This document shows, in pieces, positions 16,601 to 24,030 of a DNA stretch of 64,000 nucleotides (position 1 is the first letter of the stretch; the number at the start of each line of letters is the position of its first letter). The notes beneath the pieces were generated by a model, which was not told the origin of the DNA, did not search any database, and was given only the letters and a program-made list of their open reading frames with translations. Origin of the DNA: Candidatus Phyllobacterium onerii. GTDB lineage: Bacteria > Pseudomonadota > Alphaproteobacteria > Rhizobiales > Rhizobiaceae. Location: positions 1 to 64,000 of the forward strand of contig NZ_JAQMHX010000008.1 of the NCBI RefSeq assembly GCF_028331445.1, read 5' to 3'. The position numbers and the translations under genes were made by a program.

Positions 16601-17638
16601 CTCAAACGGAATTAGATTGCGCGTGCCAGTTAAAATGGCGGAATCCACCGCACGGCAAACATCAAGCACGCGTGCCCTGGAAGTGAGTTCGAGCTTGAGC
16701 GGCAAAATCTGTTCAACGCGGCAGACGATTGGCCCGCGTCCATCTGCGTCACGGTTCGATAAAAGGACGCCGTGCTGCAAGCTGTAGTTGCCGCTGTAGC
16801 GGGCGAGGAGAATTGCAAATGCAGCGGATAGCACGATATCTGCCTTCAACTTGTGCTGCTTCGCGTAAAGCTTGACGCTGGTCCATAGCGTTGAATCGAG
16901 TTGGAACGGGCGGTGGTGGCGCTTGGCACCCGCGTAGCCGATCGCGTTGAAACGTGTCGGCAAAGTCGTCGCGGTGTATTCCTCGCCGATCAGATTGCGC
17001 CAATGCGCGAGCGCGGTGGTGAAATCGGTCGTCTCAAGCCACTCTTCTTCGCGGGCACCGCGCAACAGGTTGTCGTCAATAACCGGTGCCAGTGCCTCGT
17101 TATTGATGAGCGCAATCAGATCCCGTTGCAGGATCGAAAGAGCGGCATCGTCGCAGACAATCGGATGCAGGACGATGGTCGATTTGAGCATGCCTTGCGC
17201 CGTCACGATCAACTGGCAGCGGGATGACACGCCGTTGAGCAAATCGAAGGGACGGGAGATAAACTCGGCCTCGTGTTCTTCGGCTTCAACTTCTGTCAGA
17301 GGATTACTGTCGCTTCCGAGGGTCTCTACAGGAGGAACCTCACGCGGGTCTGAAAATTGTTCGATACGCCCGCCGGCGAAACGGCAGAAACGTGTGCGCA
17401 GGGCGCTCTGAAGTTTTGCCAGCTTCGCAAGGGCGTGCTGCAGCTGATCCAGTGTAACGGTGGAATGCCAGCGCAGGGTGAGAACCTGCAAAGGGAAAAC
17501 AGTGCTGTTGCCGATCTGCTCAAGCGACCAGATGCGCTTTTGCGCAAGGCTTAAAGGAAAGCTGTCAGAGACACTGCGAGAAACGTCGTCCAACACGACG
17601 GTATCGTTCGCCTGATCTGGTGCGAATAGCTTGTTCAT
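13643..17638 (-). CDS. vbsS: Single-module siderophore NRPS (C-A-T-TE)
   Basis: 1331 residues, one module. A condensation-like domain at about 25-450 has the core motif altered: HHxxxDG reads H158-P-I-V-C-D163-D164, so the catalytic second His is Pro. The adenylation domain (about 475-970) has intact cores (YTSGSTGLPKG, GYGPTET, RLYRSGDL, NSKLDR). The carrier domain has Ser1015 in DNFFAIGGNSLG. A thioesterase from about 1070 has nucleophile Ser1145 in GWSWGG. A one-module enzyme with a terminal thioesterase fits iterative trimerisation and cyclisation, as proposed for vicibactin (ester-linked acyl-hydroxyornithine). It is co-transcribed with mbtH (37-bp gap) and the hydroxylase (26-bp gap). 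Confidence 0.85.
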   Translation of the reverse strand: MNKLFAPDQANDTVVLDDVSRSVSDSFPLSLAQKRIWSLEQIGNSTVFPLQVLTLRWHSTVTLDQLQHALAKLAKLQSALRTRFCRFAGGRIEQFSDPREVPPVETLGSDSNPLTEVEAEEHEAEFISRPFDLLNGVSSRCQLIVTAQGMLKSTIVLHPIVCDDAALSILQRDLIALINNEALAPVIDDNLLRGAREEEWLETTDFTTALAHWRNLIGEEYTATTLPTRFNAIGYAGAKRHHRPFQLDSTLWTSVKLYAKQHKLKADIVLSAAFAILLARYSGNYSLQHGVLLSNRDADGRGPIVCRVEQILPLKLELTSRARVLDVCRAVDSAILTGTRNLIPFERLVQEIQTHEEREQDAIVKSLFEFREPRIRSDLAPGTSATLAPRSDIELALLISPNESGGLDALFDYAEDIYEPGLIERASAHFGRILAQAIGGTDLRIKDIQFIGEDELDILSAPSEDEGVNDDRPVHEHISAHAARTPDKTAIIYAHEVWSHARLDQSANRLAHRLIKLGVGADISVAIAVKRSPEAIVGILATLKAGGAYIPVEPDHPTTRNHHILHDGRVKVILTNSWLIDRIPDGLDAIILELDKLDLGQEPDTAPDVHVHKNQLAYIMYTSGSTGLPKGVAVEHGPLTHHMQNTSRVYGMSEVSRELPFLPFSSDGGHERWMNPLMEGGSIILPDQPLWTPEETLTAMRKHGANNASIPTTYLQQLAEWADLTDSAPPMRLYSFGGEGLAQQTFDLLSKALKSEWLINGYGPTETIMTPMVWKVRAGQKFEGTYAPIGRAVGNRRVYVLDPDLNPCPIGVTGELYIAGEGMARGYIGKPDITADRFIPDPFSKEGGRLYRSGDLTRWREDGTVEFVGRVDHQVKLRGYRIELGEIEAALLQQDGVGEALVVLRDDDATKQKMLVAYVVPKQGRELNIADIHSALERALPAYMVPSAIVPLTSMPINPNSKLDRFALPAPTPLKRTIIEPQNAVEAEVLDIWQQILNISPISVEDNFFAIGGNSLGAIRILSALRQRKPQNRTTIADLFNNPTIRSFAKVIEAGNDQAGSEVIVLRASGTKPMLYCFPGLLVSTREYVKLVDYLGADQPATGFICYSLSEQKQIGASVDEIIESYVDYIRTHSKGQPCYFLGWSWGGLLAYEAARRLGDEIDLRLITMVDVCDLGTEFAIGSTPRFKPGERDQLHQMVQAWLAQTAMRAEWDRLLGVMDADTYDQFLRFVGDEKDELPTDGPDISSREHTFWILIDNALIFRRHHLQPYNVPIHSWAADDSLNRGLNLIDWRRYSPRANPAEIISGTNHLHVIGSQAFHSRLAHRLNEAL

Positions 17639-17675
17639 GTTTTCACCGGTCCATTATCTGAATTGAGAGCGAAGC

Positions 17676-17891
17676 TCAGGCCATGGCCTGCCGCAGGCCG
17701 AGCGGCCTTGGATCAATCCAGATTTGCTTGATCTTTTGCAGGCACTCGTCACGTGTGCCGCTGATCGGTTCCTTGCTCCAACCGACAGGCAGCGCCTTGT
17801 CGTCAGCCCAGACGGAATAGCGATCTTCCTGGTCGCGGACGACACTCCAGGTCTCGGGCAAGGTCTCTGGCAATAGCTCTCCTGCAGACAT
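17676..17891 (-). CDS. vbsG: MbtH-like NRPS partner protein
   Basis: 71 residues from the ATG at 17891, which has AGGAG eight bases upstream. An in-frame ATG 11 codons earlier lacks a site. The MbtH signature is clear: EDRYSVW, LPVGW, GTRDECLQKIKQIWIDPRPLGLR, with the conserved tryptophans. MbtH proteins bind adenylation domains and are often needed for their folding and activity. It is the first gene of the vbsGSO-like operon and is followed directly by the NRPS. The symbol is given by operon position relative to published vicibactin clusters and is less certain than the family. Confidence 0.85.
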   Translation of the reverse strand: MSAGELLPETLPETWSVVRDQEDRYSVWADDKALPVGWSKEPISGTRDECLQKIKQIWIDPRPLGLRQAMA

Positions 17892-17927
17892 CGTGCAGAC
17901 TCCTAAACAGATAAACATGATCAAGAG

Positions 17928-17951
17928 ACGGACGAGGTCGCCTGCAATTTA
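17928..17951 (-). promoter_or_regulatory. PvdS/RpoI-type promoter for the vbsGSO operon
   Basis: Read on the minus strand: TAAAT (17951-17947), 16 bases, CGT (17930-17928), followed by CTC. This matches the TAAAT-N16/17-CGT iron-starvation box used by PvdS sigma factors. It ends 37 bases before the mbtH start codon, a suitable distance for a promoter. Confidence 0.7.
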
Positions 17952-17986
17952 AGCGAGAATGGAGAAAAATTTTTCAAAGATTGGGC

Positions 17987-18010
17987 TAAATCGATGCCGG
18001 CTCGTTACGT
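17987..18010 (+). promoter_or_regulatory. PvdS/RpoI-type promoter for the vbsADL operon
   Basis: TAAAT (17987-17991), 16 bases, CGT (18008-18010), followed by CTC. It has the same spacing and downstream bases as the divergent copy at 17928-17951, and lies 54 bases before the acyltransferase start. The expected sigma factor is encoded at 27656-28174. Confidence 0.7.
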
Positions 18011-18023
18011 CTCTGTAGCAAAA

Positions 18024-18044
18024 GCCGCGGGTAACAGCCGCGGC
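18024..18044 (+). other. Leader hairpin ahead of the acyltransferase gene
   Basis: GCCGCGG (18024-18030) pairs with CCGCGGC (18038-18044) across a 7-nt loop. It lies in the untranslated leader between the predicted RpoI promoter and the ribosome site. It might stabilise the transcript; no regulatory partner is visible. Confidence 0.4.
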
Positions 18045-18064
18045 GTGATGCTGCGGAGTGTGCC

Positions 18065-19087
18065 ATGACCCTCATATCCAACCTTGCCAAAGAAACACGC
18101 GTTGAGCGGGTTCCCTTCTCATTCCGCTTCCTGAAAACGGCCGCACAGCCAATGCCGGAGACGTTGCGGGTTTCTACAGCCAGTGGCGCTTATACCATCT
18201 CGGTCCAGACGACGCCGGACGGCTTGAAACTTGGTTTGCCGGATCTCAAGGAGTGCGACGCAATCCCGGTCGTGTCGTCCGCCATCGAATTCATGACCGC
18301 GCAGTCACGCGACATCGGGATGATCGAGATCGGCAATATGCCGGCATCCGACTTCCCGCTTGGTACATTTGACGGCGATCGCTTGTTGATCGATCCGAGA
18401 GCGTTCTGGCAATGGCCGGCGCCATGGATTGCAAAGCCGGCTTATCCAAACCCGCAAGTGCATGTCTTGAGCAATCGACAATATCATCCGAAACGGCCGC
18501 GAAAGCCGGCAGGCGTTGTCTATGACCGTTATATTCCATGGCTCGACCAGAGCCTGTCTTTTCGGGTTGCGGACCCCAAGGCCGATCTCGAGCATTTCCA
18601 TCGGTGGATGAATGACGAACAGGTCAATGTGATCTGGGAGGATGGCGGTGACAGGCAGAAGCACGCGGCTATCCTCGAAGAGCGCTTGAGCGATCCGCAT
18701 ATGCTGGCGCTGACTGGCTGTTTCGACGGTGTGCCATTCGGTTATTTTGAGGTCTACTGGGCCAAGGAAAACCGCCTCGGGCCCTATTATGATGCGCAGG
18801 ACTATGATCGCGGCTGGCATGTCGCTATTGGCGAACCGGCTTATCGCGGCAAGCAGTGGATCGCGGCCTGGCTCCCGTCATTGATGCATTTCATCTTTCT
18901 CGATGATCCGCGTACGCAGCGCATTGTCGGCGAGCCGCGCGCCAGCCACGAGCAGCAGATCCGCAATCTTGACCGCTCGGGATTTGCCAAGATCAAGCAC
19001 TTTGACTTCCCGCACAAGCGGGCATTGCTGGTGATGTTGACGCGGGAACGTTTCTTCGGCGATCGTTTCTGGGTTCCGGCACCATGA
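18065..19087 (+). CDS. vbsA: Hydroxyornithine acyltransferase (IucB/VbsA-type GNAT)
   Basis: 340 residues. The C-terminal half (about 165-335) is the siderophore acyltransferase GNAT domain, with FHRWMNDEQVNVIWEDGG near 178, LTGCFDGVPFGYFEVYWAKE, and a terminal region RIVGEPRASHEQQIRNLDRSGF. Proteins of this type acylate the hydroxylated side-chain nitrogen of ornithine or lysine to form the hydroxamate ligand; VbsA uses 3-hydroxybutyryl-CoA and IucB uses acetyl-CoA. The donor cannot be told from the sequence. It begins a three-gene operon in which each stop overlaps the next start by four bases, so translation is coupled. Confidence 0.82.
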   Translation: MTLISNLAKETRVERVPFSFRFLKTAAQPMPETLRVSTASGAYTISVQTTPDGLKLGLPDLKECDAIPVVSSAIEFMTAQSRDIGMIEIGNMPASDFPLGTFDGDRLLIDPRAFWQWPAPWIAKPAYPNPQVHVLSNRQYHPKRPRKPAGVVYDRYIPWLDQSLSFRVADPKADLEHFHRWMNDEQVNVIWEDGGDRQKHAAILEERLSDPHMLALTGCFDGVPFGYFEVYWAKENRLGPYYDAQDYDRGWHVAIGEPAYRGKQWIAAWLPSLMHFIFLDDPRTQRIVGEPRASHEQQIRNLDRSGFAKIKHFDFPHKRALLVMLTRERFFGDRFWVPAP

Positions 19088-20496
19088 CCTTGAAGCCGAA
19101 GCGGGCCTATTTTGCCCCTGATGATCTGAACGATCCGGCACTCACTCGTCTGATCTTTCGGCTTGGCATGCCTGCGGTTGCAGGCCTGTCGATCAATGCC
19201 GTCCATCACACGATCAATATGGTTTTCGTCGGCATGATCGGTAGCCATGAGATCGCGGCGATCACCGTTGTCCTGCCAATCCTGATGATGGTCGGAGCGA
19301 TCGGCGAGGGGCTTGGCGTTGGCGTTGCTACAGCCGTCGGTCGGGCCCTCGGTGCGGGCGATCCGCAGCGGGCCAGCATCACGGCGTCAACGCTCGTCAT
19401 GCTGGCGATACCACTCGGGCTCGCGCTGACGGGTGCAATTCTCCTCTTCAAGCGTGAGTTGCTTGTCCTCTTTGGCGCCAGCGAAGCCATCCTGCCATTG
19501 GCCGAACACTATCTTGCGATCGTCGCCTTTTCGGTGACGCTGACCATGCTTCAGATCCTTTCGGATTTTATCGCCATTTCAGAGGGCAACACGCGTTTCA
19601 GCATGTGGACGCTGATGGGCTGTTTCGCCCTCAACATCGTCCTCGATCCAGTCATGATCTTCTGGTTCGATTTTGGATTGGCGGGAGCAGCAGTCGCCAC
19701 CATCATATCGCAGATTGCGGCGCTTGGTGCCTATTTCATCTACTTCCGCAGGCGGATCGGGACCTTGCACGTAGCTGCGAGGTTCATGGCACGGCGCATC
19801 GATGTTCTCAAGCCGGTCCTTCTCATCGGATTGCCGGTAACGCTCACAAGCATGTTGAGCAGCATCAGCTTCGCTGTGCTGTTCACTTTCGCCGGATTCT
19901 ATCGCGGGGACGACGGCGTTGCCGGGGTCGGCATTGCAATGCGCGTCCTGACCCTCGGCATGCTGCCGATTGTTGGCCTCTCGCTCGGCGGGCAGGCGGT
20001 GTTGAGCTTCGCCAGCGGATCGAAAAACCCCTCTCGGTTGCTCGCGGCATCGAGAACGCTGCTGGTGCTAACGTCCATGTTTGCCGTCATATACAGTCTA
20101 GGTGCCATTCTGCAGCGCTATCCCGTCGCCGCGATTTTCACGAATGACGTCGAAATCGCAAATATTGCGGCACAAACGCTGGTCGTCACACACATTCCGT
20201 TCGTCTTCTTCGGTGCAAGGCAGATCCTGCTGGTACTCCTGCAGGCGCAGGGCCGGGCGCGTCTGGCGGGATTTATCAGCGTTGCGCAGAACGGCTATTT
20301 CCTGCTGCCGCTGCTCTTCATCCTGCCACACTGGTTTGAATTCGAGGGAGTCCTGGCCAGCCTCTTTCTTGCACCCGCTCTAACTGCGCTCATGTCATTG
20401 GGTATCCTTGTCATGATCCTGCGCCAGCTCCGTGACCATTCGTCATCCAATCCAATCACCAGTTTCAACAGCATCGTGTCTGAGAGGGCCTCATGA
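19084..20496 (+). CDS. vbsD: MATE-family efflux transporter, probable siderophore exporter
   Basis: 470 residues with about twelve membrane segments arranged in two similar halves, as in MATE (multidrug and toxin extrusion) transporters driven by sodium or proton gradients. Typical segments are LGMPAVAGLSINAVHHTINMVFVGMIG, EGLGVGVATAVGRALGAGDP and GMLPIVGLSLGGQAVLSFASG. Translation is coupled to the acyltransferase and the PLP enzyme by four-base overlaps on both sides. That makes export of the siderophore across the inner membrane the likely job. In vicibactin clusters the middle gene of vbsADL is also an exporter, as far as I recall. Confidence 0.85.
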   Translation: MTLKPKRAYFAPDDLNDPALTRLIFRLGMPAVAGLSINAVHHTINMVFVGMIGSHEIAAITVVLPILMMVGAIGEGLGVGVATAVGRALGAGDPQRASITASTLVMLAIPLGLALTGAILLFKRELLVLFGASEAILPLAEHYLAIVAFSVTLTMLQILSDFIAISEGNTRFSMWTLMGCFALNIVLDPVMIFWFDFGLAGAAVATIISQIAALGAYFIYFRRRIGTLHVAARFMARRIDVLKPVLLIGLPVTLTSMLSSISFAVLFTFAGFYRGDDGVAGVGIAMRVLTLGMLPIVGLSLGGQAVLSFASGSKNPSRLLAASRTLLVLTSMFAVIYSLGAILQRYPVAAIFTNDVEIANIAAQTLVVTHIPFVFFGARQILLVLLQAQGRARLAGFISVAQNGYFLLPLLFILPHWFEFEGVLASLFLAPALTALMSLGILVMILRQLRDHSSSNPITSFNSIVSERAS

Positions 20497-21677
20497 ACAA
20501 AGCCATGCCACCGCAAGAATTCAATGCCGAAATGCCGGACGATCTGTTTTCGCCAGTCGACAATGCTGCTTTCAATGCGGTTTCGCCGCCGATATTTCAG
20601 ACGTCGCTTTTCACCTATGACACCTATGAGGCCATGGAGGATGTCTTTGCCGGGCGGTCCCGCAACTATATCTATTCGCGCGGGGATAATCCTACGGTGC
20701 GAGAGTTCGAATTGCTGACGGCCCGGCTGGAGGGTGCCGAGGACGGACGTGGTTTCTCGAGTGGCACCGCGGCGATAACAGCAACGATCTTGAGCCTTGT
20801 CGAAGCTGGCGACCGGGTTGTCGCGGTGCAACATCTCTACAACGATATCTACCGGCTTTTCGTCAAGCTGCTCGCCCGTTTTGGCGTCACGGTAGACTTT
20901 GTCGATCCGTCCAATCATGACGAGGTCCGTGCTGCCTTGCCCGGCGCGAAGCTACTCTACCTCGAAAACCCGACATCCATGGTTTTCGAATTGCAGGACA
21001 TCGAAGCCTTGACGACAATGGCGAAGGAATATGGCGTTACGACTGTGATCGACAATTCCTGGGCGACCCCGCTGTTCCAAAAGCCGATCCAGCATGGCGT
21101 CGATATCGTCATTCATGCTGCGTCGAAATATCTTGGTGGCCACAGCGATACGGTTGCCGGCGTGGTTGTGGGTCCGCGTGATTTGATCGCCAAGATCAAC
21201 AGCTCGACCTACCCGTACATCGGCGCAAAGCTCTCACCCTTCGAAGCCTGGCTGCTCCTGCGCGGTATGCGGACATTGAAGGTGCGGCTGAAGGAACATA
21301 TGCATAACGGGCTTGTGCTCGCCAAGCATCTTCAGCAACATCCGGACATTGCGCTCGTCCGTCATCCCGCCTTTTCCGATCATCCGGGCAAGAAGACGCT
21401 GACCGGCTTTTCCGGCCTGTTCGCCTTCGATCTAAGTCCCGATATTGATGTTGCACGTTTTGTAAACGCGCTGCGCCATATCCGGCTTGGTGTCAGCTGG
21501 GGCGGGCCGGAAACGCTTGTGGTTCCTGCGAAGGCTGCTCTGCAAATTCCCGATCGCATGACCTCGTTCGTTCGTTTCGGCGTCAATCCGCAAACCATAC
21601 GTTTTGCGGTTGGTCTCGAGGAGCCGGAAGTGATCTGGAGCGATATCCAGCAAGCGCTGCATGGTGCGCATCTGTAG
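20493..21677 (+). CDS. vbsL: PLP-dependent enzyme of the cystathionine synthase/lyase fold
   Basis: 394 residues of the Cys/Met-metabolism PLP family (fold type I). Visible are NYIYSRGDNPTVREFE, the phosphate-binding SSGTAAITA, YLENPTSMVFE, the cofactor Asp in TTVIDNSWATP, and the Schiff-base Lys in HAASKYLGGHSD. In this family enzymes cleave or replace groups at the beta or gamma carbon. In vicibactin clusters the protein in this position (VbsL) has been proposed to epimerise ornithine residues from L to D. Whether this protein does that or makes a modified building block is open. Its coupling to acyltransferase and exporter ties it to siderophore synthesis. Confidence 0.75.
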   Translation: MNKAMPPQEFNAEMPDDLFSPVDNAAFNAVSPPIFQTSLFTYDTYEAMEDVFAGRSRNYIYSRGDNPTVREFELLTARLEGAEDGRGFSSGTAAITATILSLVEAGDRVVAVQHLYNDIYRLFVKLLARFGVTVDFVDPSNHDEVRAALPGAKLLYLENPTSMVFELQDIEALTTMAKEYGVTTVIDNSWATPLFQKPIQHGVDIVIHAASKYLGGHSDTVAGVVVGPRDLIAKINSSTYPYIGAKLSPFEAWLLLRGMRTLKVRLKEHMHNGLVLAKHLQQHPDIALVRHPAFSDHPGKKTLTGFSGLFAFDLSPDIDVARFVNALRHIRLGVSWGGPETLVVPAKAALQIPDRMTSFVRFGVNPQTIRFAVGLEEPEVIWSDIQQALHGAHL

Positions 21678-21762
21678 CATCGAGGCCACAGCCTCTTGCC
21701 GATTGGGCGGGGCGCGTCAAAAAAGTCGGCATTTTACCGATCGCGCCTTGACTCACATAAGA

Positions 21763-21777
21763 TGACAAATGTAGTCA
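21763..21777. promoter_or_regulatory. RirA-type iron box 1 upstream of the receptor
   Basis: TGA-N9-TCA, with arms extended to GATGAC (21761-21766) and GTCATC (21774-21779) around a 7-nt centre. It is 69 bases before the receptor start codon. Confidence 0.68.
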
Positions 21778-21787
21778 TCTTTAAACA

Positions 21788-21802
21788 TGAGTACAAAACT
21801 CA
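21788..21802. promoter_or_regulatory. RirA-type iron box 2 upstream of the receptor
   Basis: TGA-N9-TCA inside a perfect 8-bp inverted repeat, ACATGAGT (21785-21792) and ACTCATGT (21798-21805). It is 25 bases after the first box, so two repressor dimers could sit side by side on the receptor promoter. Confidence 0.7.
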
Positions 21803-21845
21803 TGTAAATTATCAAGCAGAGTCAAGCTTTTACAAGGGGTGTGTC

Positions 21846-24020
21846 ATGCGGGGATGCAGGGCAGTGATTTGGACCGAAGCCAATTCATCAAGGCGGCAGC
21901 GTCGTGCCCGATTGCTGGTGACGACGTCGATCGCCGGGTTGATGATGGCAAATATCGCGGTTGCCCAGGAAGCGCCCTCAATCCAGCTGAACACTATCGT
22001 CATCGATGGCGATACCAACCCTGTTGGACCTGACAAAGGTTATATCGCCAAGAATACGCTGACCGGCGCCAAGACTGACACGCCGATCCGTGAAATCCCC
22101 CAATCCATTTCCGTAGTTACCCGCGAGCAGATGGATGACCGGTTTTCAGATCAAATCGAGGATACGATTGCCTACACTTCCGGCGTGACGGCCTCACCTT
22201 GGGGCGTTGATGATCGCTTCGATCAGTTCCTGATCCGCGGCTTCGACATTGGCCCCTATGCCGTTTATCGCGACGGCCTGCCGCAAAAGGCCATCGACTT
22301 CTCTGGTTTCAAAGCCGAGCCATACGGCCTGGAACGGGTAGAGGTGCTCAAGGGGCCGGCATCCGTACTTTACGGCTCGAACGAGGTTGGCGGCATTGTC
22401 AACCTCGTGACCAAGCGGCCGACCCAGGACCCGCTTTACAGCGCATACGCCAGCTACGGATCTTTCAACACCTATGAGACGGGGATTGATTTGGGCGGTC
22501 CGCTCGACAAGGAAGGCGTTTGGACCTATCGCCTGACGGGTCTTTTCCGCGATGGGCAGACGCAAACGGATTTTTCCAAGAACAACCGGGTGTTCATCGC
22601 ACCCGCAATCACCTGGTCACCCAGCGACGACACGTCGCTGACAATTCTCGCCAACTACCAGTGGGATGAACTGACGCCAAACACGTTCCTGCCTGTCGCC
22701 AATCCGGCCTTCCCGAACATTCCAAAATTCTCGCGCAGTTTCACCGCATCCGATCCGAATTTCGATCGGTTCGATGCAGACCATGGGTCCATCGGCTATG
22801 AATTCGAGCACAGCTTTAACGACGAGTGGAAAGTCTGGCAGAACCTCCGCTACTCGCAGCAGAAAACCGATTACAGGCATCTTTATTATTCCAGCATGAT
22901 CGACGACGAAACGATGAACCGCACGGCGTTCACGGTTGACGAAACGGCAACGCTTTTCAGCGTCGATACCGGTGTTCAGTACGACTATGAGGGCAAACGC
23001 ATCAAGAATACCCTGTTAATGGGCCTTTCATACGACCGCCAGACTGTTGATGGGCAGAATGGCTTCGATACCGGACCGAGCCTCGATATCACTGACCCCG
23101 TCTACGGCATCGATGTTCCCTCTCCTCCAATTTATCTTGATCGACGGGAGACCGTCGATCAGGTCGGACTCTACGCACAGACGCAGACCAAATTCGACGA
23201 TCACTGGTTGCTTACTCTAGGTGGACGCCAGTCCTGGGTCGAAGACAAGACCTTTGACCGCTTGAGCAATTCAACCAGCGAGCAATCGGACAGTGCCTTC
23301 TCTGGAAAGGTAGGTCTCGGCTACTTGTTCGATAATGGCCTGACGCCTTACATCAGCTATTCCGAATCCTTCACGCCAACCATCGGTCAAAGCTTTGACG
23401 GACAGGCATTCTCGCCTTCCGAGGGCCAGCAATATGAAGCAGGCGTGAAATATGAACCGGATTATTTCCCGGGAACGGTTACCGGCTCGGTTTTCGAGAT
23501 CACCAAATCCAATGTGCTGACGCCGGATCCGGACGATCCCAACTTCCAGGTCCAGACCGGGGAAGTCCGGCACCGCGGTTTCGAGCTCGAAACCGTCGTG
23601 AACCTCTTCCACGGCGTCAGCGTGACGGGCAGCTACACCTATCTTGATACCGAAATCACCTCGAGCAACGTCGAAGGTGAACTGGGTAACCGGCCGGCAC
23701 TCGTACCGGAGCATCAGGCATCAATCTGGGCCAAATACACCTTCGAGAGCGGGACCCTCGAAGGCCTGAATATCGGTTCCGGTGTCCGCTACGTTGGCAG
23801 TTCCTTCGGTGACAACGCCAATCAGATCGAGGTCGGGTCCTATACTCTGGTGGATGCAGCTATCAGCTACGAGAAGAATGGCTGGAAGGGTTCACTCAAG
23901 GCGAGCAACGTTTTCGACAAGGAGTACTACGCGACGTGCGCTGGTGACGACAATGGCTCACCCATGTGCATCTACGGCGAGGGACGCGCCGTCAAAGCCA
24001 TCCTTTCGGCCAAGTTCTAG
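21846..24020 (+). CDS. fhuA: TonB-dependent ferric siderophore receptor
   Basis: 724 residues from the ATG at 21846, which has AAGGGG seven bases upstream; earlier in-frame starts would lie on the iron boxes. A long basic signal peptide (RRQRRARLLVTTSIAGLMMANIAVAQ) leads to the outer membrane. A plug domain follows (REIPQSISVVTREQMDDR, DQFLIRGFDIGPYAVYRDG, LERVEVLKGPASVLYG), then a 22-strand barrel ending AILSAKF with terminal Phe. This is the siderophore-receptor group (FhuA/FoxA type). A near-terminal CAGDDNGSPMC pair may form a disulfide. The order receptor-ATPase-binding protein-permease equals fhuACDB, which supports a hydroxamate ligand. Confidence 0.85.
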   Translation: MRGCRAVIWTEANSSRRQRRARLLVTTSIAGLMMANIAVAQEAPSIQLNTIVIDGDTNPVGPDKGYIAKNTLTGAKTDTPIREIPQSISVVTREQMDDRFSDQIEDTIAYTSGVTASPWGVDDRFDQFLIRGFDIGPYAVYRDGLPQKAIDFSGFKAEPYGLERVEVLKGPASVLYGSNEVGGIVNLVTKRPTQDPLYSAYASYGSFNTYETGIDLGGPLDKEGVWTYRLTGLFRDGQTQTDFSKNNRVFIAPAITWSPSDDTSLTILANYQWDELTPNTFLPVANPAFPNIPKFSRSFTASDPNFDRFDADHGSIGYEFEHSFNDEWKVWQNLRYSQQKTDYRHLYYSSMIDDETMNRTAFTVDETATLFSVDTGVQYDYEGKRIKNTLLMGLSYDRQTVDGQNGFDTGPSLDITDPVYGIDVPSPPIYLDRRETVDQVGLYAQTQTKFDDHWLLTLGGRQSWVEDKTFDRLSNSTSEQSDSAFSGKVGLGYLFDNGLTPYISYSESFTPTIGQSFDGQAFSPSEGQQYEAGVKYEPDYFPGTVTGSVFEITKSNVLTPDPDDPNFQVQTGEVRHRGFELETVVNLFHGVSVTGSYTYLDTEITSSNVEGELGNRPALVPEHQASIWAKYTFESGTLEGLNIGSGVRYVGSSFGDNANQIEVGSYTLVDAAISYEKNGWKGSLKASNVFDKEYYATCAGDDNGSPMCIYGEGRAVKAILSAKF

Positions 24021-24030
24021 CGAGTATGTG

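Noticed and set aside
13643-17638. Reading the NRPS as a multi-module or PKS-hybrid enzyme
   Set aside because: Only one each of condensation-like, adenylation, carrier and thioesterase domains can be found, and the length leaves no room for more.
17964-17975. Perfect palindrome GAAAAATTTTTC in the vbsG-vbsA intergenic region
   Set aside because: It is a run of A then T between two predicted promoters; bent or AT-rich spacer DNA explains it better than a specific operator.
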